Origin: Microscilla marina ATCC 23134
GTDB taxonomy: Bacteria > Bacteroidota > Bacteroidia > Cytophagales > Microscillaceae
Direction: 5' to 3'
Assembly (NCBI RefSeq): GCF_000169175.1
Contig: NZ_AAWS01000014.1
Location: 62,001-126,000, forward strand
Length of the DNA stretch: 64,000 nucleotides
This document shows positions 35,807-44,081 of this stretch, piece by piece. The notes beneath the pieces are model-generated. The model was given only the letters and a program-made list of their open reading frames with translations, was not told the DNA's origin and made no database searches. The position numbers were made by a program, and so were the translations under genes. Within the stretch, counting starts at the first letter, position 1, and each line of letters opens with the position of its first letter.

Positions 35807-35855
35807 TGATAAAAAAATATCCATCGAGCCCCTTGCTCTTAAGTATATAATAACA
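35807..35855 (+). promoter_or_regulatory. Promoter-like module B, copy of the tail-cluster promoter
   Basis: TGATAAAAAA (35807-35816), TATCCATCG (35818-35826) and AGTATATAATAACA (35842-35855). The last element is identical over 14 bases to the one in module A, with TATCC 19 rather than 18 bases before it. It stands between the operon terminator and the GATC-rich repeats. Confidence 0.5.
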
Positions 35856-35888
35856 AAAGGAAAAAACAACTCCTTTTTCAACCCAAAA

Positions 35889-36064
35889 GTGATCAGACCA
35901 GGGAAAGAGTGATCAACCCAAAAAAGAAATGAAAACAAAAAAGAATAGAAGTGGTCAAACCACCAAGGAAAGGTAGGTGATCAGATCAGGAAAGAGGGAT
36001 CAGTTCCAAAAAGAAATGGAAGAAAAAGGGAATGGACGTGGTCAAACCACCAAGGAAATACGAG
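35889..36064 (+). repeat. Two tandem 88-bp units plus a third partial copy
   Basis: Within the candidate ncRNA, 35889-35976 and 35977-36064 align along their length: GTGATCAGA(C/T)CAGG head, A-rich middle, and an identical 21-base segment at 35951-35971 and 36038-36058. The segment 35971-36002 recurs at 36101-36132 with one mismatch, so a third copy begins at 36107 after a 42-base insert. Confidence 0.75.
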
Positions 36065-36411
36065 GGATTAATCCAATAACAAGTGATCAACCCCAGGGAA
36101 AGGTAGGTGATCAGACCAGGAAAGAGGGATCAAACGGGTTTGGAAAGCTCGAGGTGATACAGACCTAGGAAAATACAGCGATCAAATGATAAATGATTGT
36201 GAAAAATAGATATAAGATAAGTCACAAGATCAGACGAAACCGTGGATCGGGTGATAAAGAATAGGTAATCAAGAGAAATAGTGATCAAGTTTATGTAGAG
36301 TATATAGGTGATTCATATAGTTTTAAGCATTGGTAGAATAACAGCAATTGTTTAAAACTTGTGAAAGTAAGGTGATCAACAGATCATCTCTCACAAATAA
36401 TAAATAATTTC

Positions 36412-36447
36412 AAAAAGCTTTGACTATTAAGAGTCAAGGCTTTTTTT
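36412..36447 (+). terminator. Terminator of the GATC-repeat unit
   Basis: AAAAAGCTTTGACT (36412-36425) pairs with AGTCAAGGCTTTTT (36432-36445), followed by a T-run. A classical intrinsic terminator with no protein-coding gene before it. Confidence 0.8.
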
Positions 36448-36548
36448 ATGCCCTAAACTTTATACTAATTTGGCGCTGAGCAAGATTTCTCCAACAACTT
36501 TCTAAAATTGCCTTTCCAATCATTGTCATATCAGGCTTACTTTTTTAT

Positions 36549-36747
36549 CTTAGGAATGGTGTAAAAATAAAGTTCTATAGTAACGCCAAAATATTTTGTT
36601 GTTAGGAGAGGCAGGGCAATATCCAGTGGATGTTGAGCCAGCCCTGCGGGACGGCGTCATAGCAGCGCTACGGTAAGTTTTTTTAACGCATTCTGTCAGC
36701 GAAAGATGAGGTTAAAAATGTAAATTTATTTTGGTACTATTCCTTAG
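36549..36747. repeat. MITE-like element, family 1, 199 bp
   Basis: Left end CTTAGGAATGGTGTAAAAAT and right end (reverse complement) CTAAGGAATAGTACCAAAAT match at most positions. The core has CATAGCAGCGCTACGG. The element at 60778-60977 has nearly the same length and ends. It encodes no protein, so any movement would need a transposase elsewhere. Confidence 0.55.
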
Positions 36748-36767
36748 TGATCTGGAAAAAATAAGAT

Positions 36768-36885
36768 GTGCCAATTTAAGAAAATATATTGTTCTCAGAC
36801 GATTCAAAAAAAACGGTGCATAGCCAAAGCTATGAGGCTTTTTTTTTTGAGAAGAATGAGGGCAATAGATACACTTTAATGGCTC
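36768..36885. repeat. Small inverted-repeat element, 118 bp
   Basis: The left end GTGCCAATTTAAG is mirrored by the reverse complement of the right end, GAGCCATTAAAG, with further imperfect matching inward. The centre has CATAGCCAAAGCTATG, a perfect 7-bp hairpin. The right end abuts the 20-bp direct repeat. Confidence 0.45.
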
Positions 36886-36888
36886 AAA

Positions 36889-36908
36889 TTATTTATGAAA
36901 GATCACTA
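36889..36908 (+). repeat. Right copy of the 20-bp direct repeat flanking the tail block
   Basis: TTATTTATGAAAGATCACTA, identical to 23647-23666; the flanking bases differ on both sides. The left GTGATC arm found in the first copy is absent here. Confidence 0.7.
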
Positions 36909-37383
36909 TGAATAGAACTCATCTCGACTTTTAATAATGAGCGGCAAATCGTTCATTTTGTCCATTGACTTCAAGTACTTAGTCAACTATTTTTGTCTTG
37001 ATGCTTAAACCAATACTCTGCAGTGATTTTAGTCAAAGTTGTTTGCTGGTTATCAGTTATTGATGAATTTAAAAACTATTTAATTGGGTGTTTCGGTTTT
37101 ACGCCTAAACACTTTTAAAAATAAAGTGAGTACGCAATCTTAATATAAAATACTGGGTTACAGCATTTAACAAGGTGAACGTTTACTCAAATCAGCTATG
37201 GACTTCCATCTGCCTATTTTATAAGCCGCTAATAATCAACGTCCTATAAAATCGGTAAGTTGCTTGTAGAGCAGCGTCAAACTTGAAGCACCGATATACA
37301 TCGGTATCTAAGGACTTGTCGCTTAAAGCTTGCCCCTGCAGGCGCTATGGACTATTGTTAAGGTTAGCCCGATAATATTACGA

Positions 37384-38952
37384 ATGAAGGCATTTTATGA
37401 TTTTTTTATCAGTGATTTTCGCATAAAAGACAGCCAGCGAATTAGAAAGAACCCCAAACTGCTGCTGCACTTTTGTGTAATAGCCGCCTTGTTTTGTGGG
37501 GTTTATGCTATAGTATGCCTGTCGATTGGTTTTGTGCCAGCCGTGTATGCAAACCTGAGTTTATTTGTATTGTTTGTAGCCTGCATTTTTTTATACAAAA
37601 CCACCATTTCTTTTCATCATCTCAGCCAGGTTTTTTTAATTATTTGTTTCACTGGGTTGATCGCATTTATATACCTGTCGGGTGGCATAGCGTCAGTGGC
37701 ACTCTCCTGGATCTGTTTTATTCCCATTACAGCTATTTTGTTAATAGATCTCAGGCAAGGCGTTGTCTGGCTTGGCTTAGGAATATTGGTTATTTTGGGG
37801 TTTGCCATGGCAGGTACATTGCCCAATCAACTGCCCAAACAAGGGCACACACTCTATAGTGTGATGCTAAATACAGGGCTGGCTTGTATGATTACCTGGC
37901 TTACCAGCATTTTTGTGCAGATCAAAGAAAAAAGCCAGCAGGTGATCCAGGCACAAAACCTTGAATTAAAGATTCAAAAAGAGGAAATGCAGGTGCAAAA
38001 CGAAGAGTTAGTGCAGCAAAAAGAAGAAGTGGTGAGCCAGCGGGACTTTATCGAGAAGAAAAACCAGGAAATGAAATTTTTGAATAATAAATTGGGCAGT
38101 AGCGAGCGTGTATTGCGAAAAGCGGTGAAATCTTTAAGAGAATCTCAACAAAAAATAAGTAATAAAAACGAAGTGCTCGAACAACGCGACCGGTTTATTC
38201 AAAAAAGTATTCGTTCGGCAGTAACGATTCAGGAAACCTTATTGCCCCACCCTCAAAAACTAAATGAGTTGCTGCGTGACTATTTTGTTATTTATTATCC
38301 TAAAGACAAAGTATCGGGTGACTTTTACTGGCTAAACAAGGTAGGGTGTCATACTATACTGGTGGTGAGCGATTGTACCGGACACGGTATTCCGGGGGCT
38401 TTCATGACAATGATTGGCAACACTTTGCTTGATAAGATTGTCAGCACCGAAAAAATCACCAGCCCTGCGGCTATACTTGATGCCTTACACACTGAAATAC
38501 AGTTGGTATTGCGCCAAAAAGAAACTCAAGATATCAATGGAATGGATGCTACTATTGTAAGCCTTGAGCAAGCAAATGGTGCCCTCACCCGGTTGACATT
38601 TGCTGGAGCAAAAAACTCACTGTTTTATTTGCCTAAAGGCGAATTGTTATTGTGTGAACTGAAAGGAGCACGCAAATCGTTGGGGGGCATACAAAACGAA
38701 AATAAACAGTTTGTGAACCACGTACTGAATCTGGCTCCCGAAAGCCTGATTTATTTGGGGTCAGACGGACTGCAAGACCAAAATGATGTACATAGAAAAA
38801 AGTTTGGCAAAGACCGTCTGATCAGGATGTTAAATCAAATAGCCTTGCTGCCATTGTCGGGGCAAAAAGAGAAAATAGAAGAAGCCTTACACCAGCAAAT
38901 GATCAATACCACTCAGCGTGACGATATTTTGTGGTTGGGCATACGCATATAA
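37384..38952 (+). CDS. Membrane SpoIIE-family phosphatase with coiled-coil linker
   Basis: 522 residues from MKAFYDFF; the earlier frame start at 37330 adds residues without support. Five or six hydrophobic helices occupy residues about 20-190, then a long coiled coil (about 200-290, Gln/Glu-rich). Residues about 300-520 form the phosphatase: SAVTIQETLLP, KVSGDFYW, VSDCTGHGIPGAFMTMIG, GMDATIVSL and LGSDGLQDQND, carrying the metal-binding Asp residues. It removes phosphate from Ser/Thr, probably on a partner-switch protein. It lies 47 bases upstream of an ECF sigma gene, which suggests shared expression. It is the first gene past the tail block. Confidence 0.88.
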   Translation: MKAFYDFFISDFRIKDSQRIRKNPKLLLHFCVIAALFCGVYAIVCLSIGFVPAVYANLSLFVLFVACIFLYKTTISFHHLSQVFLIICFTGLIAFIYLSGGIASVALSWICFIPITAILLIDLRQGVVWLGLGILVILGFAMAGTLPNQLPKQGHTLYSVMLNTGLACMITWLTSIFVQIKEKSQQVIQAQNLELKIQKEEMQVQNEELVQQKEEVVSQRDFIEKKNQEMKFLNNKLGSSERVLRKAVKSLRESQQKISNKNEVLEQRDRFIQKSIRSAVTIQETLLPHPQKLNELLRDYFVIYYPKDKVSGDFYWLNKVGCHTILVVSDCTGHGIPGAFMTMIGNTLLDKIVSTEKITSPAAILDALHTEIQLVLRQKETQDINGMDATIVSLEQANGALTRLTFAGAKNSLFYLPKGELLLCELKGARKSLGGIQNENKQFVNHVLNLAPESLIYLGSDGLQDQNDVHRKKFGKDRLIRMLNQIALLPLSGQKEKIEEALHQQMINTTQRDDILWLGIRI

Positions 38953-38999
38953 AAGTGAATAATATTTGTGTGAAGGTAAACAGTAACTAATATTTTACT

Positions 39000-39782
39000 A
39001 TGATGGATGTACAAACCTACCAAGATCAATTCGTTGAATTTCGATCTTCACTTAGCTCTTATATATACCGTTTGGTGGCACACCACCAAAACACCGAAGA
39101 CATAGTGCAGGAGGCTTACGTCAAGGCTTTTCAGCACTTGGCAAAGTTTAGAGGTGAGTCTTCTTTCAAGACGTGGGTTTTTGCCATTGCTACCAATCTT
39201 GCCAAAGATTTTCTAAAAAAAGAGCAGCGTTGGCAAGAAGACTATCAGGACCGATGCCGCGAAGCCACTTATGCTTCTCAAGAGATTCAACAAACTATGG
39301 CAGACATTGCCCAAAACTCAACTTATGGTCAATTTGTATTGCGAGAACACATAGACTATTGCTTTACTTGTATAAGCAAAACCCTGATGTTGGAAGAACA
39401 GGTTTGTGTGATTTTAAAAGAAGTATATGCCTTTAAAGTGCGTGAAATTGAAGTGATTATGGAATTGAGCGAGGGACAGGTAAAGTATGGATTAGCCAAT
39501 GCCCGCGCTCGTTTGCGCCATATTTTTGATAACCGTTGTTCACTCATTAATAAAAATGGCGCCTGCCATCAGTGTTCTGAACTGAACGGGATGTTTAACC
39601 CCAAGCAAGTATTTGCGGCAGAGGCTAACAAAATAGAGATGGTGAAAGCACAAGACAAAGCAAACCATGAACAATTGCTCAATTTAAGACTACAGCTCAT
39701 ACAAAGCATAGACCCTATCAATGCCCAAGGATTTGACTTGCACAATTATATGTTAGAAAATATGCCTCATCATGTAAAATAA
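39000..39782 (+). CDS. ECF-type sigma factor with C-terminal Cys motif
   Basis: A 260-residue sigma-70-family protein. Region 2 is at residues about 10-80 (IYRLVAHHQNTEDIVQEAYVKAF, FKTWVFAIATNLAKDFLKKE) and region 4 at about 125-180 (EQVCVILKEVYAFKVREIEVIMELSEGQVKYGLANARARL). Past region 4 is an 80-residue tail with NKNGACHQCSEL, a CxxC that might bind metal or act as redox sensor. ECF sigma factors redirect RNA polymerase. No anti-sigma gene is adjacent; the upstream phosphatase may be functionally linked. Whether it reads the module A/B promoters is an open idea, prompted only by proximity. Confidence 0.88.
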   Translation: MMDVQTYQDQFVEFRSSLSSYIYRLVAHHQNTEDIVQEAYVKAFQHLAKFRGESSFKTWVFAIATNLAKDFLKKEQRWQEDYQDRCREATYASQEIQQTMADIAQNSTYGQFVLREHIDYCFTCISKTLMLEEQVCVILKEVYAFKVREIEVIMELSEGQVKYGLANARARLRHIFDNRCSLINKNGACHQCSELNGMFNPKQVFAAEANKIEMVKAQDKANHEQLLNLRLQLIQSIDPINAQGFDLHNYMLENMPHHVK

Positions 39783-39912
39783 ATGGGTTGATTATTAAGC
39801 ACTTATGGAAAATAGGGCATTTTTTCTCAATTTTTCATCCGTTTTTAGCAGGCAAAAAGTCTAAGAGGTAATACAGAAAGGCAACTGCGTTTGTTGCCTC
39901 ATTTTATACTTT

Positions 39913-40067
39913 GAAGTCATCTCGATTTTTTTTGATGAAAATGGTTGCTTTGGTTCGATAACGATGAAATTTTGTGAAGCATAGCAGCGCTACGGGGCTA
40001 AAAAATATCGAAGCTATTGGACAAAATAAGCTCTGTGTAATTCATTATTAAAAGGTGAGACGACTTC
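39913..40067. repeat. MITE-like element, 155 bp
   Basis: Ends GAAGTCATCTCGATTTT and, reversed, GAAGTCGTCTCACCTTTT. The core holds GCATAGCAGCGCTACGG. It fills the gap before the SRPBCC gene. The element at 40645-40799 has the same length but different ends. Confidence 0.5.
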
Positions 40068-40095
40068 TTTATTTTAAATATAAAACTACAGACCC

Positions 40096-40566
40096 ATGAC
40101 AAGTCAAGCTACACAACAAAATGGACAAGCAGTGAAGGTAAAACATACTTTTAAACTGCAATATAGTGTGAAAGTAAACATAGCGGCGCCCGCAGAAAAA
40201 ATATGGGGTTTGCTTACCAATGCCGCCGATTTCCCGAAATGGAACTCCACTGTAGAAAAGATAGAAGGGCAGATTGCCCTGAATGAAAAGATCACTGTAT
40301 TTGTAAAATTAAGCAAGCGCCCTTTTAATCTAAAAGTGAGCGAATTGGTACCAAATAAAAAAATGGTGTGGCAAAGTGGGGCGGCAGCTTTCAAAGGAGT
40401 GAGAACTTATACACTGACCGATTGTGCGGATGGAACAGCGGACTTTGAAATGCAGGAGGTGTTTAGTGGCTTTATGCTTCCGCTCATTGCGGGCAGTTTG
40501 CCTGATTTTACCCAAGCTTTCGAAGATTTTGCGGCTGACCTAAAAACAGCCTCAGAAGCTGGTTGA
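40096..40566 (+). CDS. SRPBCC-fold (START-like) ligand-binding protein
   Basis: A 156-residue protein with the polyketide cyclase/dehydrase-type SRPBCC pattern: KVNIAAPAEKIWGLLTNAADFPKWNSTVEKIEG, then strands, KMVWQSGAAAFKGVRTYTL and a long C-terminal helix. This fold forms a hydrophobic pocket for lipids or other apolar ligands. There is no signal peptide. It is a single gene between two small repeat elements, so context gives no substrate. Confidence 0.85.
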   Translation: MTSQATQQNGQAVKVKHTFKLQYSVKVNIAAPAEKIWGLLTNAADFPKWNSTVEKIEGQIALNEKITVFVKLSKRPFNLKVSELVPNKKMVWQSGAAAFKGVRTYTLTDCADGTADFEMQEVFSGFMLPLIAGSLPDFTQAFEDFAADLKTASEAG

Positions 40567-40644
40567 GTTGTGTTTTTTTAATTATCTCAAACAAAAAAAT
40601 AGTGATGAGCCAAGGAGGTAATCCAGCTCAATGCTATACGTCAA

Positions 40645-40799
40645 GGAACATGTTCAAAATAAGTGTCGAGATTGAGGGCGTATACTCGAGGCTGGCTGAG
40701 GCACTTTTTGCAGGCGTAGCCATAGCTACGGCGAAAAAAGTAACGAAAGTCAGTAAAGAGGATATGTTCTAAATCGGACAGTTATTGCGATCACGTTCC
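40645..40799. repeat. Small inverted-repeat element, 155 bp
   Basis: Left GGAACATGTTCAAAATAAGT resembles the reverse complement of the right end, GGAACGTGATCGCAATAACT. The core is GTAGCCATAGCTACGGC. The open frame 40563-40772 crosses this repeat and is not believable. Confidence 0.5.
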
Positions 40800-40935
40800 T
40801 AAGCAGTCAAACAAGCGCTGGAGGTGTGGGAGCGTAATAAAACAGAAGAAGAGTAAAGGCAGGTAAATCTTTATGATTAAGCCGTATTTTCTCTGAAACT
40901 TTTTATATTGCTTTCAACATCTACGGCAAACGGTT

Positions 40936-42138
40936 ATGAAACACATTGAAGAAAAATTTACAGTACTCAAGCATTCTTTCTTGTCTAAAAATCCTGATGA
41001 GAGTTATCGACTCAATCAGCCAGCGCAAGCGTTGGTTATTTTGAGCGACTTGTTTGCCGCAAAAGAGCTATCGCTTGATGAGGTAGTTTTTTTAACCCAA
41101 TTGGTAGAAGCCGAAACCGAAGAACTGGGAATGGAGCTGAGCGAACGCATGAGTTTTTTTATGCCCGACCTGCTCGATCAGCAGTTTATTCATGTGGCGA
41201 AGGTTCATACCCATATAGCGCCCAATGTGTTGATGAAAAACACATTTGTTGCGTATATTTCTATATTGGCGTATGCACACCCTCGCTATAACTTTGTGCC
41301 TGCCGAGCCTGCTTTGCGCGATAAGTTTACCTTTATGCTTAAAATGACCAAACCTTTGCGGTTAAACTTGCAATATCAAAACTTAAGCAATGCTAATTTG
41401 TCGTACTGTGACTTGAGGGGTGCTTTGTTGAACCATGCCAACCTTGAAAACACGATTTTGTTAAGTGCCAATCTGGAAAGTGCCCACCTGACCTCTGCCA
41501 ATTGTCAGGGAGCCAACCTGCGCAAAGCCAACTTAGACAATGTACAGGCACATTTTACCTCTTTTTATGCGGCTACTATGACCGATACTCAACTGGAAAA
41601 CGCTCAGTTGACAGAGGCTGATTTGCGCAAAGCTAACCTGGCAGGGAGCAATCTCAGTGGAGCTTATTTGTATGAAACCAACCTGCAGGCTGCCGACCTA
41701 CGCTTGATAAAAGCTCATTATTCGCGTTGGCACGATGCAGATCTTACCCAGGCAAACCTTGCCAACAGTGATTTATTTCAGGCAGACTTGCGTTATGCAC
41801 TATTGAAAGCCGCCAATCTGCAAGGAGTCAACCTCAAAGAGGCTTATTTAGACCATGCCAACCTGGTGGAGGCAAACTTAAGCGACACTAAAGCTGAAGG
41901 GGCGCACTTTCATAATGTAGACCTGACTGGGGCAAACCTCGAATATGCTGATTTTGCTGGGGTAGACCTGTCCATGTCTTGCCTGAAAGATACTTTGCTT
42001 GCCCAAACTAATATGGCAGCTGCCAACTTAAATCAAAGCGATATGAGGGTACGTAATGTAAAACAGTCAGTGTTTACTGGAGCTACAATGGCTGATAATA
42101 CACGAGAGTTTTTGGTGCGCAAAGGAGGGGTAATGTAA
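40936..42138 (+). CDS. Pentapeptide-repeat protein
   Basis: A 400-residue protein. Residues 1-145 are a helical N-terminal domain of unknown function (many acidic residues, EAETEELGMELSERMSFF). From about residue 150 to 385 it consists of A(D/N)Lxx pentapeptides (ANLSYCDLRGALLNHANL ...), which wind into a right-handed quadrilateral beta-helix of about 45-50 units. Such proteins can be DNA mimics, scaffolds or membrane-associated structures; nothing here selects one. There is no signal peptide. It is monocistronic. Confidence 0.88.
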   Translation: MKHIEEKFTVLKHSFLSKNPDESYRLNQPAQALVILSDLFAAKELSLDEVVFLTQLVEAETEELGMELSERMSFFMPDLLDQQFIHVAKVHTHIAPNVLMKNTFVAYISILAYAHPRYNFVPAEPALRDKFTFMLKMTKPLRLNLQYQNLSNANLSYCDLRGALLNHANLENTILLSANLESAHLTSANCQGANLRKANLDNVQAHFTSFYAATMTDTQLENAQLTEADLRKANLAGSNLSGAYLYETNLQAADLRLIKAHYSRWHDADLTQANLANSDLFQADLRYALLKAANLQGVNLKEAYLDHANLVEANLSDTKAEGAHFHNVDLTGANLEYADFAGVDLSMSCLKDTLLAQTNMAAANLNQSDMRVRNVKQSVFTGATMADNTREFLVRKGGVM

Positions 42139-42139
42139 A

Positions 42140-42541
42140 TCACTGTTTTTTTAAATAAAGATGGTGTTTAAAGTCCAATGCCCGGTATTTGAGCGTCACT
42201 ACTTTTAGCGCATCTGCATAGGCAACCAACAAATCTTTGTCGGTACTTTGTTGTGACATAAACTCAGTCAAAAACTCGATTTTTTGTTTACTTGTAGTAG
42301 CAGAAACCAACAGTAGCATATTTTGATTTTTGTACTTTTCTTCAAAAAATTTAAGCTGTGTGCTCCAGTGGTTGTACAATGTAGGACTTATGATTGACAA
42401 GCTCATAAACCTGGGAGTAGTTTGGATTTGAAAAAATGGGTTTTGTTTGATTTGATTGGTATCAGGCAAGGGAGTAGTTTGGGCTTGAGCAGCCAGGTGG
42501 AATACAATGTAAACGAAGCAAAAAATGATTAAACGGTTCAT
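42140..42541 (-). CDS. Small secreted protein of unknown family
   Basis: 133 residues with a clear signal peptide (residues 1 to about 20, ending AAQAQ). The mature part has about 110 residues with an alpha-helical tail (DLLVAYADALKVVTLKYRALDF). Not recognised. It lies 27 bases past the start of a leftward lipoprotein gene, so the two may be cotranscribed, and converges on the pentapeptide gene, ending two bases from its stop. Confidence 0.6.
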   Translation of the reverse strand: MNRLIIFCFVYIVFHLAAQAQTTPLPDTNQIKQNPFFQIQTTPRFMSLSIISPTLYNHWSTQLKFFEEKYKNQNMLLLVSATTSKQKIEFLTEFMSQQSTDKDLLVAYADALKVVTLKYRALDFKHHLYLKKQ

Positions 42542-42568
42542 GTGGAAGGTTTTAGGTGAACAATGACC

Positions 42569-42994
42569 TTATTCCTGAATAATGGCTTTTGCCTGACAAG
42601 TATCGGCAAAACTACCAGGGGTAACCTGTACTATATACGTCAATTCTATAAAACGTTCGGTACTTTCTTTTTTAGTAAAAACAGTACCATTTCCGCTAAA
42701 AGTATACGCCGCAAAGCTTTGAGCAGGAAAAGCGACCCGGTTGCCTGTGACCACCCCCTCTATTTTTGCCCCACTGTTATAAAAATTCTCTAAAGTAATG
42801 AGAGAGTCTGTATCACTGGCAGACCTAACAACTTGTATGGAGTAACCTTGGCTTACCTTAGACGGGTTACAAGTTTCTGACACACTATAGCGTCCGATAA
42901 ACTTGTCGCGAGGATCGTCGGAAAACAGAGAAGGAGGCGAACAACCGACCCAAAGACTGAAGATGACCCCATAGATGCCTTGTGAAATTTTCAT
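42569..42994 (-). CDS. Small lipoprotein of unknown family
   Basis: 141 residues. The N-terminus has a hydrophobic segment and LWVGC as a lipobox with Cys at about 18. The mature part begins with a Pro/Ser linker and then beta strands (GRYSVSETC, YSIQVVRSAS, KIEGVVTGNRVAF, RFIELTYIVQV), suggestive of a small beta-barrel or lipocalin-like fold, as in many Bacteroidota surface lipoproteins. Three further Cys may form a disulfide. No function can be assigned. Confidence 0.6.
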   Translation of the reverse strand: MKISQGIYGVIFSLWVGCSPPSLFSDDPRDKFIGRYSVSETCNPSKVSQGYSIQVVRSASDTDSLITLENFYNSGAKIEGVVTGNRVAFPAQSFAAYTFSGNGTVFTKKESTERFIELTYIVQVTPGSFADTCQAKAIIQE

Positions 42995-43216
42995 ATCAAA
43001 CGTTATTAAATGCCGTGGCTAAAATTCGTAACTAAAGCCCATATCTCCAAGCAAATGAAAGCTCTTACAAAGCCCTGTTTTTTTGTAAGTATGACCAAAA
43101 ATACCAAATTAACCTATTTTGTACTGAATATGCCATACACTAGTAGGCCTATCGAAAAATTTAGTTCGAATTCACTATCTTAGCTTTCTCTAAACCATAC
43201 CTCCAATATTACGAAC

Positions 43217-43783
43217 ATGAAAAAGCTTGCTTTAGCATTATTATACCTGATATTTTTGACTGGTTGTGGAAAGTCATCAGAAGAATCTGGCACTACTGCT
43301 AAAGATTCGATAGAAAAGATGGGTAAAAATACCAAAAAAGTGAAAAATGAACAGATGGATGCTGGTATGGTCAAGAACCGAATTTTTGCTTTTGGAGTAA
43401 ACCTTAAAGATTGTGATGCTTTGACTTACTCGGAGTATTGGGCGATGATGAAATTTAACAACGATAATACAGTAGAAGCAATAACAGCTGAGGCAATGAA
43501 CACTGGAGGAACTGATTTTTTTGAATTAAGAACTACCTCCAAGGGTACTTATAAGGTAGAGCATAATATTCTGACTATTCAATTTATCTCAGTGACTGAA
43601 GAAAAGGTAAAGCAAGGAAAAACCGTAGAAAGCAAAGAAAAAAAACAAGAGATTACCTGGAGTTTTAAGATGACCAAATGCGAAGATGGCAGGTTACAAC
43701 TTAAAAGCAATATGGAAGGCAAAAACGCTTTGGGGGTAAAAGCTGATCCAGGCGACAATAGTAGTTGGGCGCTGAAGATGTAA
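43217..43783 (+). CDS. Lipoprotein, lipocalin-like
   Basis: 188 residues. A signal peptide ends in LTGC (Cys 17), a clear lipobox. The first 35 mature residues are a charged linker, then a beta-rich domain: MMKFNNDNTVEAITAE, GTYKVEHNILTIQFISV and EITWSFKMTKCEDGRLQL. The 'function plus threshold term' arrangement of strands is like lipocalin-like proteins of Bacteroidota. It stands alone, between a divergent lipoprotein gene and a cytochrome. Exact family uncertain. Confidence 0.65.
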   Translation: MKKLALALLYLIFLTGCGKSSEESGTTAKDSIEKMGKNTKKVKNEQMDAGMVKNRIFAFGVNLKDCDALTYSEYWAMMKFNNDNTVEAITAEAMNTGGTDFFELRTTSKGTYKVEHNILTIQFISVTEEKVKQGKTVESKEKKQEITWSFKMTKCEDGRLQLKSNMEGKNALGVKADPGDNSSWALKM

Positions 43784-44081
43784 TGCTTTGACCAAACAAT
43801 GTTGTCAAAAACTACCTACCTACATTGACAATGCACTCACCTTTATCTCTCAGGGAGAAAACAGATGGGTTGTTGAAAAAACAATCACACACCTGAGTTG
43901 GTTTTTTTGAACACACCAAGCCACTAAACTGACGTGGGAGCATTACAACCAATAAATTTAACTATTTACAGGCTTTTGGCGTTGTAGTGTTGATACTTAA
44001 ATTAAGCGCGATGAGTTATGTTTTGCCCAAAAAGATCGTATGGTGTTATTAAAAAGCATAACTAAAACCCATCATGAAATT
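43784..44081. other. Intergenic region
   Basis: About 300 bases with the promoter region of the cytochrome gene; I see no gene and no convincing terminator. Confidence 0.4.

Larger units (their letters stand above)
35860..36447 (+). ncRNA. Candidate noncoding transcript with tandem GATC-rich repeats
   Basis: The stretch begins just after module B and ends at a terminator (36412-36447). It has no plausible protein. GATC occurs 14 times between 35891 and 36385, several-fold more than expected at this base composition, mostly as GTGATCA. Two 88-base units are recognisable (35889-35976, 35977-36064), each starting GTGATCAGAYCAGG and holding the short hairpin GTGGT-CAA-ACCAC; a third partial unit starts at 36107. 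A hairpin GGTGATC-AACA-GATCATC lies at 36371-36388. Strand composition is purine-rich. It may be a structured RNA, or a DNA array for a GATC-binding protein; transcription is inferred. Confidence 0.5.
36448..37383. other. Gene-free region carrying clustered small repeats
   Basis: About 940 bases. It holds two MITE-like inverted-repeat elements (36549-36747, 36768-36885) and the right copy of the 20-bp direct repeat (36889-36908). From about 36913 the sequence resembles the right end of the 39913-40067 element in reverse (TTTTAATAATGA, ATTTTGTCCA). A palindrome ACCGATATACATCGGT lies near 37290. No gene seen. Confidence 0.5.

Noticed and set aside
35977-36168. 63-codon open frame inside the GATC repeats
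   Set aside because: It starts with GTG at a repeat boundary, follows the repeats, and has low-complexity composition; repeat units do not keep one frame with the second, displaced copy.
36889-36908. Calling the 20-bp repeat an attachment site outright
   Set aside because: There is no integrase and no tRNA gene at either copy; a regulatory role is equally possible, so it is listed only as a direct repeat.
40563-40772. 69-codon plus-strand frame
   Set aside because: It runs through the 40645-40799 inverted-repeat element and has no protein-like pattern.
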